DNA from: Faecalibacterium sp. UBA7177 | GTDB lineage: Bacteria > Bacillota > Clostridia > Oscillospirales > Ruminococcaceae | Direction: 5' to 3' | DNA: 5,309 nucleotides | Assembly: GCA_002491225.1 (NCBI GenBank) | Contig: DKVN01000107.1 | Span: 13,182-18,490 of the forward strand | Part shown: piece after piece, positions 1 to 5,309 of the stretch | Numbering within the stretch: position 1 is the first letter of the stretch | Layout: each line of letters opens with the position of its first letter | Translations under genes and position numbers: made by a program | Notes under the pieces: generated by a model | The model's database searches: none | Told to the model about the DNA's origin: nothing | The model's input: only the letters and a program-made list of their open reading frames with translations

Positions 1-1124
<1,124 letters not shown>

Positions 1125-1159
1125 GCTGACGGGAACGGCTGATGTTCCGCTGCGGCAGA

Positions 1160-1202
1160 GCGGCGCGGGGCGAGGGCAGGCAAAGCCCCCGCCTCGCGCC
1201 GC
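1160..1202 (+). other. Strong stem-loop in the dnaK-dnaJ spacer (18-bp stem)
   Basis: Bases 1160-1177 pair with 1185-1202 around a 7-base loop (AGGCAAA). Sixteen of 18 positions are Watson-Crick, with one G-T wobble (1168/1194) and one A-C mismatch (1173/1189). No T-run follows the right arm, so it does not look like a full intrinsic terminator. In the dnaK-dnaJ mRNA it could stabilise the upstream dnaK message, mark a processing site, or partly reduce read-through so that dnaJ is made in smaller amounts than dnaK. The structure is read directly from the sequence; the role is inference. Confidence 0.7.
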
Positions 1203-1211
1203 CAATACATC

Positions 1212-1237
1212 CCGGCAGGCGCCTTGGGCGCTTCCGG
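1212..1237 (+). other. Second stem-loop just upstream of dnaJ
   Basis: CCGG (1212-1215) and AGGCGCC (1217-1223) pair with GGCGCTT (1227-1233) and CCGG (1234-1237) around a TTG loop. There is one bulged C at 1216 and one G-T wobble. It ends 22 bases before the dnaJ ATG and leaves the ribosome binding region (about 1252-1258) unpaired. It sits 9 bases after the larger hairpin, so the two would form a tandem structured leader for dnaJ. The function is not known from sequence. Confidence 0.5.
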
Positions 1238-1259
1238 CAGCAGAGTGGGTGAGAAGGGT

Positions 1260-2423
1260 ATGGCAGACAAACGCGATTATTACGAGGTCTTAGGGGTGGC
1301 CAAGGGCGCCACCGACGACCAGCTCAAGAGCGCCTACCGCAAGCAGGCAAAAAAATACCACCCGGACTTAAACCCTGACAACGCCGAGGCCGAGGCCAAA
1401 TTCAAAGAGGTGAACGAGGCCTACGAGGTGCTGAGCAACAAGGAAAAACGCGCCCGGTACGACCAGTTCGGCTTTGCCGGGGTGGACCCGAGCTACGGCG
1501 CGGGCACCGGGGCCGGGGGCTTCGGCGGCGGCTTTGGCGGGGTGGACCTGGGCGATATCTTCGGCGATCTGTTCGGCGGCGGGTTCGGCTTTGGCGGCGG
1601 CAGTTCCAGCCGCTCGAACCCCAACGCCCCGCGCAAGGGCGCGGACCAGCGCATCGGGGTGACCATCAGCTTTATGGAGGCGGTGCACGGCTGCACCAAG
1701 ACGGTCACGGTCAACAAGCAGGACACCTGCTCCGAGTGCGGCGGCACCGGCGCGGCCAGGGGCACCAGCCCCGAACCCTGCCCGGACTGCGGCGGCCGCG
1801 GCTATGTCATGCGCCAGATGCGCACCCCCTTTGGGGTGATGCAGAGCCAGGAGCCCTGCGCCCGCTGCGGCGGCAAGGGCAAGATCGTCAAGTCTCCCTG
1901 CGCCAAGTGCCGGGGCACCGGCCGCACCTCCAGCCGCCGCACCCTCGAGATCAAGATCCCGGCCGGCATCAACGACGACCAGAGCATCGCGCTGCGCGGC
2001 CAGGGGGACGCGGGCACGGGCGGCGGCCCGGCCGGCGACGTGATCGTGATCGTGACCGTGCAGCCGGACGCCATGTTCGAGCGGGACAGCTACAATGTCT
2101 GGGTCACGGTGCCCATCACCTACAGCCAGGCGGTGCTGGGGGCCGACATCACGGTGCCCACGGTGGATGGCAAGGTGGAGTACAATGTGCCCGAAGGCAC
2201 CCAGAGCGGCACCACCTTCCGGCTGCGGGGCAAGGGCATCCAGTACCTGGGCGGCCGCGGCAAGGGCGACCAGTATGTCAAGGTGGTGGTCGAGATCCCC
2301 AAAAAGCTCAACCGCCACCAGCGCGACGCCCTCAAGGCCTTTGAGGAGAGCCTCAAGGACGAAAACTACGAGCAGCGCAAGGGCTTTTTCAAAAAGCTGC
2401 GGGAGAAGTTTGAGGATAAATAA
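1260..2423 (+). CDS. dnaJ: Chaperone protein DnaJ (Hsp40, type I)
   Basis: DnaJ is the co-chaperone that binds unfolded proteins, transfers them to DnaK and stimulates DnaK's ATPase. The product is 387 residues, normal for type I Hsp40. Domains in order: J-domain (about 1-70) with the catalytic HPD triad at 34-36; a Gly/Phe-rich linker (about 75-125) containing DLGDIFGDLFGGGFG; a zinc domain with four CxxCxGxG repeats starting at Cys157, Cys174, Cys200 and Cys214, all eight cysteines present (repeats 1+4 and 2+3 each bind one zinc in this family); then the two C-terminal beta domains with the client-binding and dimerisation region, ending in KKLREKFEDK. The ATG at 1260 is chosen because MADKRDYYEVLG is the standard DnaJ N-terminus. 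In-frame GTG 1245 and TTG 1224 would add atypical residues. The Shine-Dalgarno-like AGAAGGG (1252-1258) is unusually close to the start. I see no convincing promoter in the 135-base spacer, so it is probably read from the dnaK transcript. Confidence 0.98.
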   Translation: MADKRDYYEVLGVAKGATDDQLKSAYRKQAKKYHPDLNPDNAEAEAKFKEVNEAYEVLSNKEKRARYDQFGFAGVDPSYGAGTGAGGFGGGFGGVDLGDIFGDLFGGGFGFGGGSSSRSNPNAPRKGADQRIGVTISFMEAVHGCTKTVTVNKQDTCSECGGTGAARGTSPEPCPDCGGRGYVMRQMRTPFGVMQSQEPCARCGGKGKIVKSPCAKCRGTGRTSSRRTLEIKIPAGINDDQSIALRGQGDAGTGGGPAGDVIVIVTVQPDAMFERDSYNVWVTVPITYSQAVLGADITVPTVDGKVEYNVPEGTQSGTTFRLRGKGIQYLGGRGKGDQYVKVVVEIPKKLNRHQRDALKAFEESLKDENYEQRKGFFKKLREKFEDK

Positions 2424-2454
2424 GGGACGGCAAACCGCTTCATGGATACGGCAG

Positions 2455-2500
2455 AGCGGGCCGGGACGCGTCGTGCATCCCGGCCCGCTGTTTGTCTCTT
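2455..2500 (+). terminator. Rho-independent terminator after dnaJ
   Basis: A perfect 12-bp GC-rich stem (2455-2466 with 2478-2489) with an 11-base loop is followed by G and the T-rich run TTTGTCTCTT (2491-2500). It starts 32 bases after the dnaJ stop and ends 15 bases before the end of the convergent glycosyltransferase gene. The T-run is interrupted by G and C, so it is a good but not ideal terminator. Read from the minus strand the same stem is followed by no T-run, so it should work mainly for the dnaK-dnaJ transcript. Confidence 0.82.
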
Positions 2501-2514
2501 GCTTTCCCGCGGTG

Positions 2515-3468
2515 TTACGGCTTTTCTGCCTCGTCCTCGCTGCTCTCCCGCAGCAGGTAGAGGGGGCGGCGCTTGACCTCGAGGTAGGTCTTGGCCAGAT
2601 ACTCGCCCAGCACCCCGACACAGAACAGCTGCACCCCGCTGCAGAGCAGGATGATGCAGACCAGGCTCGGCCAGCCGCTGGTGGGGTCGCCAAAGATCAG
2701 AGTGCGCAGGATGATGAAGACGATCATCACCAGCGCCAGCACGCAGAACAACAGCCCCAGCAGGGCCGCCACCGCCAGCGGCGCGGTGGAAAAGCCCACG
2801 ATCCCCTCGATGGAATAGCGGAACAGCTTCCAGAAGCTCCACTTGGTCTTGCCGGCCGCCCGCTCGATGTTCTCGTAGCTGAACCACTTGGTGCGAAAGC
2901 CCACCCAGCCGAAGATGCCCTTGGAAAACCGGTTGTACTCGCCCAGGCTCAGCACCGCGTCCACCACCCGGCGGCTCATCAGCCGGAAATCCCGCGCGCC
3001 GTCCACGATCTCGGTGTCGCTCATCCGGTGGATCAGCCGGTAGAACATCCGGGCAAAAAAGCTGCGCACCGGCGGCTCCCCCTTGCGGGTGGTGCGCCGG
3101 GTGGCCGCGCAGTCGTACTCGCCGCTAAGCAGCGCATCCAGCATCTGGGGCAGCAGGGCAGGCGGGTCCTGCAGATCGGCGTCGAGCAGGGCGGCATAGT
3201 CCCCCTTGGCCGCCTGCAGCCCGGCAAAGATGGCCGCCTCCTTGCCAAAGTTGCGGCTGAAGCTGAGGTAGCGCACCCGGTCATCCCGCGCGCGCAGCGC
3301 CTTCGCGGCGGCAAGGGTGCCGTCGGTCGAGCCATCGTCCACAAAGATGAACTCAAAGTCGGCCCCGTGGCTTTTGGCCATCTCCCCGGCCACCCGGGCG
3401 GCCTCGGCGTAAAACAGGGGCAGGGCCTCCTCTTCATTATAACAGGGCACGATCAGGCTGATCAGCAT
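2515..3468 (-). CDS. Family 2 glycosyltransferase, membrane-anchored, DPM1/GtrB (bactoprenol glycosyltransferase) type
   Basis: This 317-residue protein probably transfers a sugar from a nucleotide-sugar to a polyprenyl phosphate at the inner face of the cytoplasmic membrane, as GtrB, CsbB and YkoT-type enzymes do. An N-terminal GT-A catalytic domain opens with SLIVPCYNEEEALP (about 4-17), then the nucleotide-binding VDDGSTDGT (43-51), SRNFGKEAA (71-79) and the metal-binding DADLQDP (96-102). GARDFRLMSRRVVDAV (157-172) is the conserved second half of the active-site region. Two hydrophobic helices follow at about 228-256 and 264-292, with GEYLAKTYLEVKRRP after the second, the usual layout of this subgroup, then a short acidic tail. 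The ATG at 3468 is chosen over the upstream in-frame codon at 3534 because the family begins at MLISLIVPCYNEE and AAAGGAG (3485-3479) lies 10 bases upstream. No GtrA-like flippase or second transferase is visible, so the sugar and the final acceptor cannot be named. Confidence 0.93.
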   Translation of the reverse strand: MLISLIVPCYNEEEALPLFYAEAARVAGEMAKSHGADFEFIFVDDGSTDGTLAAAKALRARDDRVRYLSFSRNFGKEAAIFAGLQAAKGDYAALLDADLQDPPALLPQMLDALLSGEYDCAATRRTTRKGEPPVRSFFARMFYRLIHRMSDTEIVDGARDFRLMSRRVVDAVLSLGEYNRFSKGIFGWVGFRTKWFSYENIERAAGKTKWSFWKLFRYSIEGIVGFSTAPLAVAALLGLLFCVLALVMIVFIILRTLIFGDPTSGWPSLVCIILLCSGVQLFCVGVLGEYLAKTYLEVKRRPLYLLRESSEDEAEKP

Positions 3469-3505
3469 AGGCTTTTGTCTCCTTTGCGCGTTTGCGGCTG
3501 CCTCT

Positions 3506-3534
3506 ATGATACCACGAAACCGCCCGGAACGCAA
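3506..3534 (-). promoter_or_regulatory. Candidate sigma-A-type promoter for the glycosyltransferase gene
   Basis: On the minus strand TATCAT (3511-3506; five of six consensus bases) lies 17 bases downstream of TTGCGT (3534-3529; three of six). The predicted start of transcription near 3499 would leave a leader of about 30 bases with the AAAGGAG ribosome binding site at 3485-3479. The -35 match is weak, so confidence is moderate. Confidence 0.5.
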
Positions 3535-3550
3535 AGAAAAGGCAAGCAGA

Positions 3551-3600
3551 GTAAAATTTGCGATTTTGAATATTGACTATCGGTCATTTTTCTGGTATGC
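3551..3600. other. AT-rich island in the divergent intergenic region
   Basis: The 309 bases between the glycosyltransferase start (3468) and the atpZ-like start (3778) hold no credible gene. Within them, 3551-3600 is strikingly AT-rich compared with the GC-rich surroundings. It contains an inverted repeat, AAAAT (3553-3557) with ATTTT (3563-3567), and a second small one, TGAC (3574-3577) with GTCA (3583-3586), which overlaps the -35 element of a forward promoter. It probably serves as an UP-element-like or regulator-binding region between back-to-back promoters. This is inference from composition and position. Confidence 0.45.
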
Positions 3601-3601
3601 T
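3573..3601 (+). promoter_or_regulatory. Promoter P1 toward the atp operon (extended -10)
   Basis: TTGACT (3573-3578; five of six) is separated by exactly 17 bases from TATGCT (3596-3601; four of six), which is preceded by TGG, giving a TGn extended -10. The predicted start is near 3608, leaving a leader of about 170 bases before the first atp gene. It faces away from the glycosyltransferase promoter; the two -35 elements are 38 bases apart. Confidence 0.65.
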
Positions 3602-3680
3602 GTCTTCAGGCTTCTTTGTGCTGCCGGGTTGCCGGGATGTGAAAGACTCAAAAAGCCCCCCGAACCTTACAAATTATGGA

Positions 3681-3709
3681 TTGCATTTGCCGGGCAAGAT
3701 TGCTATACT
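3681..3709 (+). promoter_or_regulatory. Promoter P2, proximal promoter of the atp operon (extended -10)
   Basis: TATACT (3704-3709; five of six) is preceded by TGC, giving a TGn extended -10. TTGCAT (3681-3686; three of six) sits 17 bases upstream. The strong -10 with TGn motif would compensate for the weak -35. The predicted start is near 3716, about 60 bases before the GTG at 3778. Together with P1 it suggests the ATP synthase operon has tandem promoters. Confidence 0.65.
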
Positions 3710-3754
3710 GATAGGGTACACAGTGAAAAGGGGCAGTCTGGCGAGCCCGCCGGG

Positions 3755-3770
3755 CCCCGTTGCGGGGAGG
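3755..3770 (+). promoter_or_regulatory. Ribosome binding site of the atpZ-like gene, overlapped by a small hairpin
   Basis: GGGAGG (3765-3770) lies 7 bases before the GTG at 3778 and fixes that start. CCCCG (3755-3759) can pair with CGGGG (3763-3767) over a TTG loop, covering half of the ribosome binding site. Such a hairpin could lower the initiation rate of the first, low-abundance protein of the operon. The pairing is seen in the sequence; the effect is inference. Confidence 0.5.
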
Positions 3771-3777
3771 CGCGGCC

Positions 3778-4083
3778 GTGAAGAAGGATGGCTGGTTTGC
3801 CGCGCTGCAAAACCTCGCCTGGCTGACCCAGCTGGGCCTTTCGCTGGCTCTGCCGCCGCTGCTGAGCCTCGCGGCGGCCGGGTGGCTGGCGAGGCGGTTT
3901 GGCTTGGGGCCCTGGGTCTGGGTGCTGGCCATCCTCATCGGGCTCGGCACGGCGGGCTGCACCTTTGCCGAGTTTGCCCGGATGTTTCTGCGCCGCAGCG
4001 GCAGCCGCCGGGCGGGTGGGGCTTCCGGCCCGCCGAACGCGGACGAGCCCTCTGACCCGGCAAACCCCAAACGCCGCGGCTGA
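3778..4083 (+). CDS. atpZ: AtpZ-like ATP synthase accessory membrane protein (ATPase_gene1 family)
   Basis: A 101-residue small membrane protein with two transmembrane helices (about 13-38 and 45-66). The pattern LAWLTQLGLSLALPPLL, then GWLARRFGLGPWVWV and a glycine-rich second helix, is typical of AtpZ-type proteins encoded just before atpI in Firmicutes atp operons. In alkaliphilic Bacillus, AtpZ and AtpI have been connected with magnesium/calcium supply and ATP synthase assembly or stability; whether that holds here is unknown. After the second helix comes a poorly conserved, basic then Pro/Asp-rich hydrophilic tail (about 70-101). The GTG at 3778 is chosen for its ribosome binding site at 3765-3770; the upstream in-frame codon at 3760 falls in a hairpin and would add MRGGAA. 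It is the first gene of the atp operon, 108 bases before atpI. The family call rests on helix pattern, size and context. Confidence 0.8.
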   Translation: MKKDGWFAALQNLAWLTQLGLSLALPPLLSLAAAGWLARRFGLGPWVWVLAILIGLGTAGCTFAEFARMFLRRSGSRRAGGASGPPNADEPSDPANPKRRG

Positions 4084-4102
4084 ACGGCTGAGAAAGACAC
4101 GA

Positions 4103-4128
4103 GGGCCGGCCCCCGCCGCGGCCGGTCT
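4103..4128 (+). other. GC-rich stem-loop between atpZ-like gene and atpI
   Basis: CCGGCC (4106-4111) pairs with GGCCGG (4120-4125) over an 8-base loop, and GGG (4103-4105) extends the stem against TCT (4126-4128) with G-T wobbles. No T-run follows, so it is not a terminator. The 108-base spacer (4084-4191) is otherwise GC-rich and shows no promoter. The hairpin may be a processing or stability element that sets different levels of the accessory protein and the downstream synthase subunits. Confidence 0.4.
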
Positions 4129-4191
4129 GCCCCGCGCGGCGCGCGTGCGGTGCACATTGCGGCCCGGCCAACACCCCTTTTGGGAGGAGCT

Positions 4192-4617
4192 ATGAAGGTA
4201 CAAGACGCGACCAAACGCGAGACCCTGCACATCGCGGTCGGGGTACTGGCATTTTCGGCAGTGATGAACGTCATTTTTGCCCTGCTGGGCCGGTGGGATG
4301 CCACCGTGCTGCTGGGCAGCCTGCTTGGCAGCGCGCTGGCGGTGCTCAACTTCTTTTTGCTGGGGCTGTCGGTGCAAAAGCTGGCCGCGGCCGAGGACGA
4401 AAAGCGGGCGCGGGCGTCCTTTCAGTTTTCCTACAGTATGCGCATGCTGGCCATGATGGCCGCGGCGGCGGTGGCGGTGTCCCTGCCATGGTTTCACTGG
4501 GCGGCGACATTGATCCCGCTGCTCTTTCCGCGGCTGACCATCCTGGCCATGCAGCTGCTGGGCGTGTACAAGCCCAAAAAACCCGAACAACCGAAGGGAG
4601 GCGATGAACCGGTATGA
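4192..4617 (+). CDS. atpI: ATP synthase subunit I (AtpI), assembly factor
   Basis: A 141-residue integral membrane protein of the ATP synthase protein I family, with four predicted helices: about 12-33, 38-61, 82-100 and 103-125. The central LLGSLLGSALAVLNFFLLGL is characteristic of this family, and the second pair (SMRMLAMMAAAAVAV, then IPLLFPRLTILAMQ) also fits. AtpI helps assemble or stabilise the c-ring of the F0 sector in several bacteria, although it is not part of the finished enzyme. The charged tail (KPKKPEQPKGGDEPV) is cytoplasmic by prediction. The ATG at 4192 has GGGAGGAG (4182-4189) just upstream, a strong but slightly close ribosome binding site; the in-frame 4150 codon upstream has no such site. 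Its stop TGA (4615-4617) overlaps the atpB start in ATGA, so translational coupling of atpI and atpB is likely. Confidence 0.9.
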   Translation: MKVQDATKRETLHIAVGVLAFSAVMNVIFALLGRWDATVLLGSLLGSALAVLNFFLLGLSVQKLAAAEDEKRARASFQFSYSMRMLAMMAAAAVAVSLPWFHWAATLIPLLFPRLTILAMQLLGVYKPKKPEQPKGGDEPV

Positions 4618-5309
4618 ACATTGACATCACCGGTGCACCCATCTATTTCACCATCCCGCTGTTTGGCGGCATCCCCATCACCGGCACCATTGTCGGCTCG
4701 CTGCTGGTCACGGTCATCGTGCTGGGGGTCTGCGCCTTTCTCACCCGCGGGCTGCAGCTGCGGGCAGTGACCAAGCGGCAGGTAGTCGCCGAGTTCCTGG
4801 TCGAGACGGCGCAGAACTTTGTCAACGGCAACATGGGGGTCAGGTTCGCCTACTACGGGCCCTTTGTGGCGGCGCTCTTTGTCTCCTCGCTGCTGGCAAG
4901 CCTGCTGAGTTTGATCGGCCTGTTCCCCCCCACCGGGGACGTCTCGACCACCATGGCCTGGGCCTTGATGGTGTTCGTGCTGATCACCTACAACAAGATC
5001 CGCGCGGGCGGCATTGGCGGGTATCTGCTCGGCTTTACCCAGCCCATCCCGGTGCTCACCCCCTTTAATATCCTCTCGGAGCTCGCCACCCCCATCTCGA
5101 TGGCCTTCCGTCACTTTGGCAACATCGTCTCGGGCACGGTCATCACCGCGCTGCTCTACGCGGCCCTCGCCGCGGCCAGCGCCGGGCTGATGAACCTGCT
5201 CGGCCGCAGCATCATCGTGGCCGCCCTCGTGCTGGCGGGGGGCATCGCCCTGCTGCTGAAGCACCGCAAGGAGAAGGCGGCGGGCGCGGGCAAATTCTCC
5301 CACAAGCTG
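4614..5309 (+). CDS. atpB: ATP synthase F0 subunit a (AtpB), 3' end beyond window; visible C-terminal part non-canonical
   Basis: Subunit a forms the proton (or sodium) half-channels of the F0 sector next to the c-ring. The frame is open from the ATG at 4614 to the window end (232 residues). Recognisable parts are an N-terminal segment with GIPITGTIVGSLLVTVIVL (helix about 22-44), QVVAEFLVETAQNFV (56-70), YYGPFVAALFVSSLLASLLSLIG (80-102), TPFNILSELATPISMAFRHFGNIVSGTVIT (149-178). The arginine at 166 corresponds to the essential Arg210 of Escherichia coli. The start overlaps the atpI stop by four bases; GGGAGG (4596-4601) lies 12 bases upstream. An ATG at 4604 reaches a stop after a few codons. 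From about residue 198 (position 5205) the sequence no longer resembles the family: the expected final helix, with its PxxQVGxPAxxS and SGFxQAxIF patterns, is missing, replaced by a hydrophobic stretch and a basic tail (LLLKHRKEKAAGAGKFSHKL). The gene is therefore partial, and perhaps fused, rearranged or joined wrongly. Confidence 0.92.
   Translation, partial: MNIDITGAPIYFTIPLFGGIPITGTIVGSLLVTVIVLGVCAFLTRGLQLRAVTKRQVVAEFLVETAQNFVNGNMGVRFAYYGPFVAALFVSSLLASLLSLIGLFPPTGDVSTTMAWALMVFVLITYNKIRAGGIGGYLLGFTQPIPVLTPFNILSELATPISMAFRHFGNIVSGTVITALLYAALAAASAGLMNLLGRSIIVAALVLAGGIALLLKHRKEKAAGAGKFSHKL

Noticed and set aside
1160..1202. The large hairpin as a full rho-independent terminator separating dnaK and dnaJ
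   Set aside because: The bases after the right arm (CAATACATCC) are not a T-run, so full termination is not supported.
1125..1259. Possible CIRCE/HrcA operator or heat-shock promoter before dnaJ
   Set aside because: No TTAGCACTC-N9-GAGTGCTAA-like sequence or good -10/-35 pair is visible; the operon's control region probably lies upstream of the window.
1368..2693. Minus-strand open frame of 441 codons opposite dnaJ
   Set aside because: It lies antisense to an unmistakable dnaJ gene and its product is Ala/Leu/His-rich low-complexity sequence without a known fold, as expected opposite a GC-rich coding region.
2095..3576. Plus-strand open frame of 493 codons spanning the end of dnaJ, the terminator and the whole glycosyltransferase gene
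   Set aside because: It overlaps two well-supported genes and a terminator; the product is Gln/His/Ala/Pro-rich shadow sequence with no ribosome binding site.
3629..3694. Direct repeat TTGCCGGG at 3629-3636 and 3687-3694
   Set aside because: Only eight bases and GC-rich, with no further copies at regular spacing; probably chance.
3573..4055. Plus-strand open frame starting at the P1 promoter and running into the atpZ-like gene in another frame
   Set aside because: It starts within promoter elements, lacks a ribosome binding site, and the frame used by the membrane-helix pattern is the one starting at 3778.
3703..4590. Minus-strand open frame of 295 codons opposite the atpZ-like gene and atpI
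   Set aside because: It is antisense to two genes with good ribosome binding sites and membrane-protein patterns, and its product is low-complexity Gln/Arg/Ala-rich.

Overview
The window reads as a chromosomal core-gene segment from a high-GC member of the Firmicutes (class Clostridia). The dnaK, dnaJ, GT2 and atp genes are all strongly GC-biased at third codon positions. The DnaK C-terminus and the clostridial-type ATP synthase subunit a (FRHFGN motif), together with strong GGAGG-type ribosome binding sites, fit a Gemmiger, Subdoligranulum or Faecalibacterium-like gut bacterium. The genus is inference; no database search was possible. I see no mobile elements, CRISPR arrays, tRNA or rRNA genes.

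Layout: (1) Positions 1-1124 hold the C-terminal part of dnaK (Hsp70), cut off by the window start. (2) Positions 1125-1259 are a 135-base spacer with two strong stem-loops, one with an almost perfect 18-bp stem. (3) dnaJ (Hsp40) is complete at 1260-2423, and a rho-independent terminator follows at 2455-2500. (4) On the minus strand, 2515-3468 encodes a membrane-anchored family 2 glycosyltransferase of the DPM1/GtrB type, convergent with dnaJ. (5) Positions 3469-3777 (309 bases) are non-coding. They carry a promoter for the glycosyltransferase and two extended -10 promoters pointing at the atp genes, around an AT-rich island that contrasts with the GC-rich surroundings. (6) Positions 3778-5309 are the start of an F-type ATP synthase operon: an atpZ-like gene, atpI, then atpB (subunit a), which runs off the window end.

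How the genes work together: DnaJ delivers unfolded clients to DnaK and stimulates its ATPase, so the first pair is one chaperone unit, probably co-transcribed. The atp genes make the membrane sector and assembly helpers of the proton- or sodium-driven ATP synthase; atpI and atpB overlap by four bases and are probably translationally coupled. The glycosyltransferase has no obvious functional link to either side.

The observation most worth checking is at the right end. Subunit a is canonical up to about residue 197, including the essential arginine, but the last 35 visible residues do not resemble the conserved final helices of the family, although the frame stays open and coding-like. This could be a real unusual C-terminus, a gene fusion or deletion, or a chimeric assembly join near a contig end. 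I found no convincing evidence of a wholly new biological system in the rest of the window.
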